From assembly GCF_002954455.1 (NCBI RefSeq), contig NZ_MSCC01000002.1, forward strand, positions 310,943 to 374,942: 64,000 nucleotides of DNA. The letters are read 5' to 3'. A program made the translations under genes and the position numbers. The stretch comes from Photobacterium aquimaris (lineage in GTDB: Bacteria; Pseudomonadota; Gammaproteobacteria; Enterobacterales; Vibrionaceae). Below are positions 19,352 to 28,596 of the stretch, one piece after another; position 1 is the stretch's first letter, and every line of letters begins with the position of its first letter. The notes under the pieces were generated by a model. The model was not told the DNA's origin. It searched no databases and saw nothing but the letters and a program-made list of their open reading frames with translations.

Positions 19352-19661
19352 TATTCGATCCAAACACTATAGCCAATTTATAAGTATATCAGCCATTCAG
19401 AACCGGATAAAAGTAGCAATTTCGCTAAAGCATTTCTTCCTTTGTCGCCAGTATAAATTAAATACACCAATCTAATTTTAATAAATGATAAATATCATAA
19501 ATAATAATATTAAATTAACTATTTATAGATAATTCTTATCACGAATAATTAAATGTCAATAAATGCTATTATTGTTTTTTTATGACATAAGTACTGAGAT
19601 TATCGTTTATTTTCGAATGTTTTTTATTTGCCCCTAAAGATGTGATCTATATAGGAATGTT
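19352..19661. other. Intergenic region between divergent genes
   Basis: 310 very AT-rich bases between the divergent AraC and acyltransferase genes. It should hold both promoters. I see no clear operator, repeat or small gene. Confidence 0.5.
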
Positions 19662-21551
19662 ATGAAATTTAGAACTGATATTAATGGCTTACGTGCTGTA
19701 GCTGTTATTGCCGTGGTATTGTTCCATTTTAATCCAGTTTGGATTCGTATTCCTGGTGGTTTTTCTGGGGTGGATGTTTTTTTTGTTATCTCTGGTTTTT
19801 TAATGACCAGTATTATATTTAGAGGATTAGCAAATAATAAATTCTCTATTCTTAAATTTTATATCGCTCGTGCTAATCGTATTATTCCGCCATTGATGGC
19901 AATGTGCAGTGTATTATTAATTCTAGGTTGGTTTTACTTAACTCCTGTCGATTATCGAATTTTAGGTAAGCATATAGCGGGTAGTAGTGGCTTTATCTCT
20001 AATATTTTTTATTTTAAAGAATCTGGTTATTTTGATGCTGGATCACATGAAAAATGGCTATTACATACATGGTCGCTGTCTGTTGAATGGCAGTTCTATA
20101 TTATCTACCCTATAGTATTAGTGATTCTTAATAAAATCTTCAAATTAACAACGATTAAAAAAATACTGTTAGTGATTACTGGCTGTGGCTTTCTGTTTAA
20201 TATTTATGTTAGTCATCAAAACCCAACTTATGCTTATTTTCTGCTTCCTGTTCGTGGATGGGAAATGATGTTAGGTGGATTGGTGTATCTATATCCAGTC
20301 CAACTTAATGAAAAAAATAAAAAATATTGTCAGTGGCTTGGTGTTCTATTAATTATCGCCGCTTATAGTACCATGAGCGAAAAAGACATGTGGCCGGGGT
20401 ATTTAGCATTAATGCCTGTTGAAGGTGCATTTTTGATCATTTTAGCAAATCGACAGCAAGGCTTTTTTAATAACGTTATTCTACAGCGCATAGGCTTATG
20501 GTCATATTCAATTTATTTATGGCATTGGCCGCTGGTGGTGATAGGTTATTACTTGTCTATTCCATATTTTGAATTTATTGGTATTCCGCTATCGGTATTA
20601 TTAGGGGCTTTAAGTTACCGTTATATTGAAAATCGTAAAATTGCTGCTCAATCGGCATCAATACCTCGCCAATTAATAACCTCACTTCCTGTTTGGTTAA
20701 TTATTGTTGTTGGTGGGCTTGCTGCGGTGGTATTTAAAAATAATGGCTTTGCCGTTGATAGATTTCCTGCGAGTGTTAATAATATCGTCAAAGATATTAA
20801 GCCAACACCAAATCGTATTAATTGCCATGTTTATGATTATCAAGATCCTGCTAAAGCGTGTGAATATTATGGTAAAAATATCGATTGGGCTGTATTGGGC
20901 GATAGCCATGCGATCAGCATTAGTTATGCTTTAGCTAATCGCTTAAAAGCAACAGATCAAGGGTTAAAACATTTTAGTTTTGCTGGTTGTATTCCATCTT
21001 ATGGTCAAAAGAATAATTTCAGTCATTGCTCTCGATGGTATAACGAAGCGGCTAATTATATTCTGCAAGATAAACAGATTCAAAATGTGGTGTTGATTAA
21101 TCGATATTCGTCAGGGCTATATGGTGAAAATGAAGGTGTTTATCCACGGTTATCACATCAAAAGACAGCGCAATATGCTGATATTCTAACGTCATTTGAT
21201 AAGTTGGTTTTACAATTAGCAAAAACCAAAAAAAATGTTTATGTGATAGAGCCTTTACCTGAAATGGGACGTAGTATTAGTAAGTTATTTTATGAACATT
21301 ATTGGGTAGGTAAGCCTGTTAAAAATATCGTCTCAATGTCTAAGTCTTATTATAACCAGCGCAATCACGATATTTTACGTCATTTTAAGCAAGCTAAATA
21401 TCCAGCGAATGTTCATTTGATCAATACCCAGCAAGCGTTTTGCGATAACCGTTATTGCTATGCGGTGCGAGACTCACAGCCTTTGTATCATGATGCGCAT
21501 CACGCCTCGCAACAAGGAGCTGAGAAAGTTGTGTCGCAGATTGTCATTTAG
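19662..21551 (+). CDS. Acyltransferase-3 / SGNH fusion (OafA/YrhL type)
   Basis: A 629-aa membrane enzyme that O-acetylates surface polysaccharide. The N-terminal acyltransferase-3 domain opens with FRTDINGLRAVAVIAVVLFHF (catalytic His in VVLFHF), GVDVFFVISGFLMT and LLHTWSLSVEWQFY, and has about ten transmembrane helices to residue ~370. The C-terminal periplasmic SGNH domain starts with GDSHAISIS (block I) and ends with a DAHHAS block V, so the catalytic Ser and His are both present. AGGAA precedes the ATG. The likely substrate is LPS O-antigen or another glycan. The gene stands alone, and no polysaccharide cluster surrounds it. Confidence 0.92.
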   Translation: MKFRTDINGLRAVAVIAVVLFHFNPVWIRIPGGFSGVDVFFVISGFLMTSIIFRGLANNKFSILKFYIARANRIIPPLMAMCSVLLILGWFYLTPVDYRILGKHIAGSSGFISNIFYFKESGYFDAGSHEKWLLHTWSLSVEWQFYIIYPIVLVILNKIFKLTTIKKILLVITGCGFLFNIYVSHQNPTYAYFLLPVRGWEMMLGGLVYLYPVQLNEKNKKYCQWLGVLLIIAAYSTMSEKDMWPGYLALMPVEGAFLIILANRQQGFFNNVILQRIGLWSYSIYLWHWPLVVIGYYLSIPYFEFIGIPLSVLLGALSYRYIENRKIAAQSASIPRQLITSLPVWLIIVVGGLAAVVFKNNGFAVDRFPASVNNIVKDIKPTPNRINCHVYDYQDPAKACEYYGKNIDWAVLGDSHAISISYALANRLKATDQGLKHFSFAGCIPSYGQKNNFSHCSRWYNEAANYILQDKQIQNVVLINRYSSGLYGENEGVYPRLSHQKTAQYADILTSFDKLVLQLAKTKKNVYVIEPLPEMGRSISKLFYEHYWVGKPVKNIVSMSKSYYNQRNHDILRHFKQAKYPANVHLINTQQAFCDNRYCYAVRDSQPLYHDAHHASQQGAEKVVSQIVI

Positions 21552-21660
21552 TTTTGTTGTTTATAAAAGAGCAACAATAATCTGCCGTGGAAGGATGAAC
21601 CCATGGTGACAAAATGGTATTATCTGCGCCCATTTTACGCCGTGACTCTTGGATAACTTA

Positions 21661-22221
21661 ATGAATTTTGATCGTATTGTCTGTTTTGACCTCGAAATGT
21701 GCTGCTGGAATGATGGCCGTACATCGCGAACTGGTGAAATCATCGAAATTGGAGTAGCGGAGCTGGATTTAAATACAGGACGTATTGTGCGACGTGCTCA
21801 GCATTATGTACGACCTGAACATGATGAAATTTCGCCGTTTTGCAGCGAATTAACCGGAATTAAGCCTGATTTGATTGAAAAAAATGGTAAGCCATTGGCA
21901 ACTATTTTACGTTCGATTGAACAAAAATTTGGTGGCCGCCATAAAATTTATGCGGCTTGGGGCCATGATGATCGTATTTTACACAAAGAGTGTGTAGCCA
22001 AAGAGTTAAAAATGCCGTTTCGTGAATATTTAAATTTAGCGACATTATTTAAATTACAGCGCCATGTCACTAATAAGCGTTTAGGGCAACGAGCGGCAAT
22101 GGAAATTGCTGGGGTGGAATGGGAAGGGCGTCAGCACTCAGGTTATGTTGATGCTTATAACCTGGCTCGATTAGCAGCGACGATGTTTTGTGAAAAAGAG
22201 CCACTAACTGACGATAAATAA
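21661..22221 (+). CDS. DEDDh 3'-5' exonuclease (DnaQ/KapD-like)
   Basis: A 186-aa exonuclease-fold protein. The DEDDh residues are visible: CFDLEMC (Asp and Glu of ExoI), the ExoII region AAWGHDDRIL (Asp), and ExoIII HSGYVDAYNLARL (His and Asp). This places it with the stand-alone DnaQ-like exonucleases of the KapD/ERI-1 type, which trim RNA or DNA 3' ends. The ATG at 21661 begins NFDRIVCFDLEM, matching the usual domain start; a TTG four codons earlier is less likely. It is a single gene ended by a strong terminator. The true nucleic-acid substrate is not known. Confidence 0.88.
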   Translation: MNFDRIVCFDLEMCCWNDGRTSRTGEIIEIGVAELDLNTGRIVRRAQHYVRPEHDEISPFCSELTGIKPDLIEKNGKPLATILRSIEQKFGGRHKIYAAWGHDDRILHKECVAKELKMPFREYLNLATLFKLQRHVTNKRLGQRAAMEIAGVEWEGRQHSGYVDAYNLARLAATMFCEKEPLTDDK

Positions 22222-22256
22222 TGATAGCCTGATACATATTCGCTTTACTTTGAAGC

Positions 22257-22304
22257 CCTAAATTTCTCATTCTGATATAGACAGTGAGAAATTTAGGGTT
22301 TTGT
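22257..22304 (+). terminator. Strong terminator after exonuclease gene
   Basis: Perfect 14-bp arms CCCTAAATTTCTCA and TGAGAAATTTAGGG with a 14-base loop, followed by TTTTGTT. Confidence 0.88.
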
Positions 22305-22467
22305 TATTTGAATCGTCGCTAACCATTTAGCCAAGTCACATAAATGTCCGACTAAGCATTTTCTATGTCCGATTGCGAATATATGTTTCCCATAGGAAAT
22401 GACAAAATAGTGTTGTTATCTATTTCAATGTCCTTTATTGAAATGACTGTTTTATCTAAGGCCGACA

Positions 22468-23358
22468 ATGTTCTATTTATTACCTTTTTTTACTGTTGCA
22501 ATTTGGGCAGGGAATGCCATTGTCAATAAGATGGCATTTAGTGTCATTGATCCTGGGGCGATTTCTTTTTATCGCTGGTTTTTTGCTTTAGTTGCGTTAA
22601 CCCCTTTTTTAGCTAAGTCTGTGTGGCGCGAACGAGCTGTTATTAAACCTTACCTCACCAAGTTAGCTTTTTTAGGCTTGCTAGGTATGGTGCTTAACCA
22701 ATCATTAGGCTATTTTGCTGCTGCAACCACCAGTGCGACCAATATTGCATTGATTATTTCATTTGTACCCTTGGTGAGTATGTTCTTAAGTGTGCCATTA
22801 TTAGGCCAACGCTTATCTGCTTTTGCTCTAGTTGGTGCGGTTCTATCATTAAGTGGTTTGGTATTAATGCTCAGCCATGGCCACATTAGTAACTTGGTGA
22901 GCCAAGGGATTAAACAGGGTGATGGCTTAATGCTGATAGCCGCTGTTGTGTATGCATTATATTGTGTGTTACTTAAACGCTGGAAAATGCCGATCTCAAA
23001 CTGGCACTCGGTGTATGTGCAGTGTCTCTTTGCTGTAGCTATGTTAACGCCATTATTGTTAACCAGTCATCGTATGGCGATTACTGCCGCAGCAGCGCCG
23101 CTAATCATGTATGCTGCATTATTAGCGTCAGTATTAGCGCCATGGTTATGGATGCAAAGTATTGAACGCTTAGGTGCAGATAGAACAGCAATGTTCATGA
23201 ATTTGTTGCCCATTATGGCTGCTGGTATTGCGAGTGTGATGCTAGGTGAGCAGTTACATAGCTACCATTATATTGGTGGTCTTATGGTATTAACTGGGGT
23301 TGGAATGGCACAAAAACGTGTGAAAGCGAAGAAACAAGTTGATGCTGTTACTGCCTAA
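22468..23358 (+). CDS. EamA/DMT-family transporter
   Basis: A 296-aa protein with ten hydrophobic segments arranged as two EamA repeats, the first starting LLPFFTVAIWAGNAIVNKMAF and the second after the lysine-rich loop near residue 170. DMT transporters of this group export or exchange metabolites such as amino acids or drugs. AAGG lies upstream of the ATG. It is a single gene ended by a bidirectional terminator shared with the convergent transporter gene. The substrate cannot be read. Confidence 0.9.
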   Translation: MFYLLPFFTVAIWAGNAIVNKMAFSVIDPGAISFYRWFFALVALTPFLAKSVWRERAVIKPYLTKLAFLGLLGMVLNQSLGYFAAATTSATNIALIISFVPLVSMFLSVPLLGQRLSAFALVGAVLSLSGLVLMLSHGHISNLVSQGIKQGDGLMLIAAVVYALYCVLLKRWKMPISNWHSVYVQCLFAVAMLTPLLLTSHRMAITAAAAPLIMYAALLASVLAPWLWMQSIERLGADRTAMFMNLLPIMAAGIASVMLGEQLHSYHYIGGLMVLTGVGMAQKRVKAKKQVDAVTA

Positions 23359-23384
23359 TATAGGCCTATTTTATACTCAAAAAG

Positions 23385-23419
23385 AACGCCGCAATCATCA
23401 TGATTGCGGCGTTTTTTTT
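23385..23419. terminator. Bidirectional terminator
   Basis: Arms AACGCCGCAATCA and TGATTGCGGCGTT with a short loop, and runs of A before and T after. It lies between the convergent EamA and amino-acid transporter genes. Confidence 0.93.
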
Positions 23420-23440
23420 GCTATTAAATGATGTGAATAC

Positions 23441-24766
23441 TTAAATAAAAGCTAACAAGGGTGAAATACATAATAAAACACCAGTGGCAATAATTAGGTT
23501 GGTTGCTGTACCTTTATATTTATGTAAGCTCGGCACTTGATAGACTAAATATGCCGGAATTAAGCAGCCCACAATACCAAAGATAGGCGAACAAATAGAT
23601 GTAAAGGAGAGGATGGGTAAATTTAAAGCAACTGCGCCCCATGCAATTAGAATAATAAAAGCAGTAATAAACTTATCAACCAGCTTGGTGTTAATTTTGT
23701 GTACTTCAAATTTACGTTCTAATAAGTTCATCATAAGACCGCGGCAAGCTTCTTTAAAGGCGAGGAATACGCCAAAAAAGGACGTAACAACCGCAAAGAT
23801 ATTAATTATTATGCCAACAATTGTTGCCCAGCTACCAGGGAGGTAATGTGCAATCATTGCCAGTGCTGAAATATTTAATTCCATCGCATGCTTGGCTGCA
23901 GTTTGATTTATCGCGAAAGTAAATGATACGGCAAAGAAAAACACAACAACAAATAAAATAGTAAACGCAATTTTCATTGCACGAGTAGCTTTATAACGTG
24001 CGACTTCAATCGATTTTTCATGTGAGCGGTAAGAGATAACCATCGGGCTCAATGATTGAATGAACAGAATCGATGTAAGGGTAAATGGCAATGTAATAAT
24101 CGCATTTTTAAGCATTAATCCCCAGTCTTGAACCGGTGTGATATTAGCAAAACTCCAGTGAGGAACTAATAACAAGCTCATCACTGCAACTAACAGCAAT
24201 ACCGTGACAGCCATAAACCCTGATATCTTAAATAAGAACTTTTCACTTTTAGAACCGATATAACTTAATAAGCTAATCAGGGCTAAGCCATAAAAGACGT
24301 TATGGTTAAGATGGGTTTTAGTTATGCCAAATGAGTGTAAGTAAGAGGCACTATCATTGGTAACGGTTAATGAATAGACCAGCACCCAGATCACTAACAT
24401 GAAAAAATATAGGATCCCAAGTCCAATGCCCCAGTTTTTTCCGAGGTAGCCTGAAATGACACCTGGATAGTCAGTACATTTTTTCGATTCTGCTAATGTA
24501 TTAATGAATAATTTTTGGAATAAATACATGGCCGGATAACCAATCACTGCTGACAGTAAAAATACCCATAACCCCATTACACCCACTTGTACGGGTAAGA
24601 ATACAATACCAGCACCAACCGCCATACCAATGCTCATCACTATCCAGCCGATGTCGACATTGTCAAATTTGATCGCTTGTCGCCATTGTTGTTGGGTCAT
24701 ATTCGCTTGTACATGCAGCGGTGTGTTAGTCGCTGCTGCTGGAGATATATTGACTGTTTGACTCAT
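23441..24766 (-). CDS. HAAAP-family amino-acid transporter (CyuP/SdaC-like)
   Basis: A 441-aa inner-membrane permease of the hydroxy/aromatic amino-acid family with about 11 helices. It begins the family core with VDIGWIVMSIGMAVGAGIVFLP and carries SLSPMVISYRSHEKSIEVARYKA. It is encoded downstream of a CyuA-type cysteine desulfidase gene on the same strand. In E. coli the equivalent pair (yhaO/yhaM, cyuP/cyuA) takes up and degrades cysteine. Serine or threonine transport (SdaC type) is the alternative. The ATG at 24766 is preferred over an upstream extension. About 530 bases separate it from the desulfidase gene, so it may have its own promoter. Confidence 0.88.
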   Translation of the reverse strand: MSQTVNISPAAATNTPLHVQANMTQQQWRQAIKFDNVDIGWIVMSIGMAVGAGIVFLPVQVGVMGLWVFLLSAVIGYPAMYLFQKLFINTLAESKKCTDYPGVISGYLGKNWGIGLGILYFFMLVIWVLVYSLTVTNDSASYLHSFGITKTHLNHNVFYGLALISLLSYIGSKSEKFLFKISGFMAVTVLLLVAVMSLLLVPHWSFANITPVQDWGLMLKNAIITLPFTLTSILFIQSLSPMVISYRSHEKSIEVARYKATRAMKIAFTILFVVVFFFAVSFTFAINQTAAKHAMELNISALAMIAHYLPGSWATIVGIIINIFAVVTSFFGVFLAFKEACRGLMMNLLERKFEVHKINTKLVDKFITAFIILIAWGAVALNLPILSFTSICSPIFGIVGCLIPAYLVYQVPSLHKYKGTATNLIIATGVLLCISPLLAFI

Positions 24767-25294
24767 ATTAATTTCAGCCTGAATAGTTAACCAAATCACA
24801 GTGTTTGGATTATTATTTTTGCGGCAAATGCTGGCTTTTTTGCGTCTGATTAGAAATATAAAGCAGTCAAACTATAACCAAATAGCAGCAGAATGAGTAT
24901 TGATTGCTCATGAAATGCACTTTAAGTTTATGTTTTTAATATTTTAGATCCACATATCAAAACCAATCATAATATGTAAATGCATAAGATGGTGTAATAT
25001 AAAAAGCAGAATTGTGCGATTTTATTAGGTCAGATGGTGGTTATTTCTAATAGCATTTGTGTTGTTTATGACTGGATTATTGCGCTAATAAAGTATTTCA
25101 TAAATAACTAGAAGTGATTAGATATAACAAAAAGGAATATTAAGATAGGGGGAAATGCGGTTTTTACTGTTTTTTGCTGATAACTGTACAAATAGGGCAA
25201 TATAATCCTCTAGATAAAGTTAAAAAAGCAAATCAGTTATCTTACTTTATATGTATATCTAGAGAAGTTATCTACTGTATTAGTGAATGTATGG
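24767..25294. other. Long intergenic gap between transporter and desulfidase genes
   Basis: 528 AT-rich bases. I see no open frame that looks coding, no tRNA and no strong terminator. It probably contains the transporter promoter, which would separate the cyu-like pair into two transcription units. Nothing else is recognised. Confidence 0.5.
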
Positions 25295-26593
25295 TTATTT
25301 ATTAATCATAATATCAAGGATCTGCACGTCGGTCTGTGTCATTGAACCATTGGCTAGCATTGATAAATTACGAATAGTACTGTTGACATCGTGAGCAACA
25401 ATACCTTCATTGCCCGTAACGCCAATGCCATCTAAAGCCATTAATGCTGATTTTACAGCTGAGCCAGCTGATGATGATACTTTCATTGCACAACTGGTTT
25501 TGGCACCATCACAGATCATACCTGCAATATCACCAATCATACTGTTAATCGCTATGCTAATTTGCTTGATATCACCACCGAGTAACCATGTCATACCCGC
25601 CACAGCACCCATTGATGCAGTTGTTGCGCCACATAATGCTGATAATTTATTTTGATAGCTTTTAATGTAAATAGCCATTAAATGCGACAACATTAATGCA
25701 CGAATAAGTTGTTCATCATCGGCATTGATAAATTCAGCCACCACTACAACAGGCATGGTTGCAGCGATCCCTTGGTTGCCAGAGCCTGAATTACTCATGG
25801 CTGGTTTCATCGCGCCGCCCATACGCGCATCGGAAGCTGCGGCAGTACGAAGTAATACATCGGTTAATAGGCCACTGGCAAGTAAACCGCGCTCCATACT
25901 ACGTTTAAATGTCGCGCCAACTTGGAGACCATAATTGCCTTCTAAGCCTTCAATTGAAAGGTCGTTGTTAAGTTGATAAGCCTGTTTAATAAACGCAATA
26001 TCAGCTAACGGTGCCTGGGTTGCAAAATCAAAAATATCTTGTGCAGAGGCATCTGTAAAAGGATTACTTGTAATAGATTTTGTTGTTGATGTAGGTTGTG
26101 GATCGGCAATATAAGTTGTTATCCCATCTTCTTCAATGGCTAATACATGGGTATGGCTATTTGCAATGGTCACGCTAGCAGAACGATCGGCACTAAAGAT
26201 GGTGACTTTGGAATAAAGAATGTTACTCACATTAGCAACGCTAACAGTCACCATTTTTTGATCTAACATGTTTTTTGCGATAGCAACATCATTAGCGGTA
26301 AGGTTTTTAAGCACTTCTAATTGTGCATTGCTATCACCAGCTACAGCACCAGCAGCGGCTGCAATTTCAAGTCCAACCATACCAGTACCAGGAACGGTTA
26401 CTCCCATACCATTTTTCATTAAATTGGCTGAAACCTGCACATTAATCGCAGTAATATTCTGATAATTTATATTAAGTTTATTCACAGCTATTGCTGCGGC
26501 GAGTGCAACAGATACAGGTTCAGTACAACCTAATGCAGGAACAACATCGCGTTTTACAACATCAATAAATGTCGGCCAAAATGTGTGTTTCAT
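25295..26593 (-). CDS. cyuA: L-cysteine desulfidase family protein (CyuA/YhaM, UPF0597)
   Basis: A 432-aa iron-sulfur enzyme of the serine dehydratase-alpha-like UPF0597 family. E. coli CyuA (YhaM) degrades cysteine to pyruvate, ammonia and sulfide. Candidate cluster ligands are visible: the N-terminal ALGCTEPVSVALAAA, and later cysteines in LCGATTASMGA and MICDGAKTSCAMKVS. The glycine-rich GNQGIAATMPVV is typical. The ATG at 26593 has AGGTGA five bases upstream. The neighbouring HAAAP transporter fits cysteine uptake. The symbol is given by family and context; activity on serine cannot be excluded. Confidence 0.87.
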   Translation of the reverse strand: MKHTFWPTFIDVVKRDVVPALGCTEPVSVALAAAIAVNKLNINYQNITAINVQVSANLMKNGMGVTVPGTGMVGLEIAAAAGAVAGDSNAQLEVLKNLTANDVAIAKNMLDQKMVTVSVANVSNILYSKVTIFSADRSASVTIANSHTHVLAIEEDGITTYIADPQPTSTTKSITSNPFTDASAQDIFDFATQAPLADIAFIKQAYQLNNDLSIEGLEGNYGLQVGATFKRSMERGLLASGLLTDVLLRTAAASDARMGGAMKPAMSNSGSGNQGIAATMPVVVVAEFINADDEQLIRALMLSHLMAIYIKSYQNKLSALCGATTASMGAVAGMTWLLGGDIKQISIAINSMIGDIAGMICDGAKTSCAMKVSSSAGSAVKSALMALDGIGVTGNEGIVAHDVNSTIRNLSMLANGSMTQTDVQILDIMINK

Positions 26594-27006
26594 TGCAATC
26601 ACCTAACGATTTATATAAAAATCAAAAATTACGAATTTAAAGCAAATTTAAATATTTGCTATCTCAATATGTAGCTAACATTACATGTTAGTTATTGATT
26701 TCGAGTATACATTTAGTCGAATAGAAAAAAATCGTATATTACATACTTGCACTTATATTTTTTAGAATACTTTTCTACTTAAATATTAAATGGTGAAATA
26801 ATGTTATACACATCACGCTTTTGTTGGGAGTATTTTTTATTGGTGGTGAGGTTCGTTTTTATGGTGATGATAACAATATTATTGTTAATTAGACTTGAAT
26901 ATTAGTTTATAGTGGCAGGGTGAGTGACTTTCTAGGTATCATTGTCAGGTAAAGGATGATCTAAAGGCTGAGGTGTAATAATACCAGCCTTTTATTTTCT
27001 CTAAAA
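26594..27006. other. Divergent intergenic region upstream of cyuA and purine permease
   Basis: Very AT-rich. A hairpin with arms AAAGGCTG and CAGCCTTT (26963-26993), followed by TATTTTCT, lies before the PurR box. It looks like a terminator or attenuator ahead of the permease gene. The rest holds no recognised element. Confidence 0.5.
26963..27001 (+). terminator. Hairpin with T-run upstream of purine permease
   Basis: Arms AAAGGCTG and CAGCCTTT around a 14-base loop, followed by a T-rich tract. It lies before the PurR box and permease gene. It could end an unseen short transcript or act as a leader attenuator. Confidence 0.5.
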
Positions 27007-27022
27007 AAGTAAACGTTTGCGT
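27007..27022 (+). promoter_or_regulatory. PurR operator
   Basis: AAGTAAACGTTTGCGT matches the E. coli PurR consensus ACGCAAACGTTTGCGT at 14 of 16 positions, including the whole central AAACGTTT. It lies about 65 bases before the purine permease start, the right place for purine repression of a salvage transporter. Confidence 0.85.
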
Positions 27023-27088
27023 TGGCGGTAAATGAGGATTAGCTGCCAATGATAGCAGATTAAAATCAGACAATTATAGGAAGACATC

Positions 27089-28447
27089 ATGTCTGTTGAC
27101 AGTACACATAACACTCCAAATGAATCAATACGTGGTTTAGACCGTTACTTTCAAATATCAGAACGTGGTAGCAGCGTTAAACAAGAAATTATCGCAGGGT
27201 TAACCACTTTTTTAGCCATGGTTTATTCGGTGATTGTGGTACCAAGTATGCTGGGCGCGGCAGGGTTTGATCAAAGTGCAGTATTTATTGCGACCTGTTT
27301 AGTGGCGGCTTTTGGTTCATTGTTGATGGGGCTATGGGCGCGTCTGCCAATGGCTATTGGTTGTGCGATATCATTAACGGCTTTTACTGCATTTAGTTTA
27401 GTGCTTGGACAAGGAGTAAGTATTCCGGTTGCATTAGGTGCAGTGTTTTTGATGGGAGTTGTGTTTACTTTTATTACGGTTACCGGTATTCGTGGTTGGA
27501 TCATGAGAAACATGCCAACCGGTATTGCACACGGCACAGGTATCGGTATTGGTCTGTTTTTATTGTTAATTGCCGCTAATGGTGTCGGTCTGGTTATTAA
27601 AAATCCACAAGCTGGTTTGCCGGTTGCTTTTGGTGATTTTGTGTCACTACCAGTGATTATGTCATTGGTGGGTTTAGCCGCTATTCTTGGACTTGAAAAG
27701 CGTCGTGTGCCTGGTGGTATTTTACTGGTGATTATTGCGATTTCGGTGTTTGGATTGATTTTTGATCCCAATGTGAAATATCACGGTTTATTTGCGTTGC
27801 CAACATTTGGTGGTGACGGTTCGTTATTAGGCTCTCTTGATATTATGGGCGCGCTTAATCCAGTTATTTTACCGACAGTATTAGCGTTAGTGATGACGGC
27901 TATTTTTGATGCAACGGGTACAATTCGTGCTGTTGCTGGCCAAGCTAATTTATTGACTGATCGTGGTAATATTATTAGTGGTGGTAAAGCATTAACTGCT
28001 GATTCTGTGAGTAGTATTTTTGCCGGTTTTGTCGGTGGCTCACCTGCTGCGGTTTATATTGAATCAGCAGCGGGTACGGCAGCTGGCGGTAAAACCGGTT
28101 TGACAGCGACGACGGTGGGGCTGTTATTTGTGCTGATGTTGTTTTTAGCACCGGTAAGTTATTTAGTGCCTTCTTATGCGACTGCACCTGCATTAATGTA
28201 TGTCGGTTTATTAATGCTTAGCAATGTCAGTAAGCTGGATATGAACGACTCTGTTGATGCGCTATCAGGGTTGTTATGTGCCGTTTTCATCGTTCTTACG
28301 GGTAATATTGTTACAGGTATAATGCTTGGCTTTGTAAGTTTAGTGATTGGGCGTGTAGTATCAGGTGATTTTAAACGCCTCAATATAGGCACTGTTATTA
28401 TTGCGATAGCACTTGTGGTCTTTTATGCTGGCGGCTGGGCTATTTAA
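27089..28447 (+). CDS. NCS2/AzgA-type guanine/hypoxanthine permease (GhxP/GhxQ-like)
   Basis: A 452-aa proton-coupled purine permease with 12-14 hydrophobic helices. AzgA-branch motifs include [20 protein letters not shown] near the N-terminus, [34 protein letters not shown] and [23 protein letters not shown]. coli GhxP and GhxQ of this branch take up guanine and hypoxanthine. AGGAAG lies upstream of the ATG. A PurR box in the leader supports a purine role and predicts repression when purines are plentiful. It is monocistronic with a terminator. Confidence 0.93.
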   Translation: MSVDSTHNTPNESIRGLDRYFQISERGSSVKQEIIAGLTTFLAMVYSVIVVPSMLGAAGFDQSAVFIATCLVAAFGSLLMGLWARLPMAIGCAISLTAFTAFSLVLGQGVSIPVALGAVFLMGVVFTFITVTGIRGWIMRNMPTGIAHGTGIGIGLFLLLIAANGVGLVIKNPQAGLPVAFGDFVSLPVIMSLVGLAAILGLEKRRVPGGILLVIIAISVFGLIFDPNVKYHGLFALPTFGGDGSLLGSLDIMGALNPVILPTVLALVMTAIFDATGTIRAVAGQANLLTDRGNIISGGKALTADSVSSIFAGFVGGSPAAVYIESAAGTAAGGKTGLTATTVGLLFVLMLFLAPVSYLVPSYATAPALMYVGLLMLSNVSKLDMNDSVDALSGLLCAVFIVLTGNIVTGIMLGFVSLVIGRVVSGDFKRLNIGTVIIAIALVVFYAGGWAI

Positions 28448-28474
28448 ATACCTACTGTTCAGTATTGATAATTA

Positions 28475-28500
28475 ACCTGCGATCTTTCGCGGGTTTTTTT
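28475..28500 (+). terminator. Terminator of purine permease gene
   Basis: Arms ACCTGCG and CGCGGGT (one G-T pair) with a six-base loop, followed by seven T. Confidence 0.88.
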
Positions 28501-28596
28501 GTATCTAAAATTCTACATTGGTGTTTTTTTTATCAATATTCAAGCGTAAACTTTTGGTATATATATTTTTTATTATAAATATTGGAAGGGTTATTT

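Noticed and set aside
27271..27771. 166-aa frame on the minus strand opposite the purine permease
   Set aside because: It is antisense to conserved transmembrane motifs, has no ribosome-binding site and an unlikely composition.
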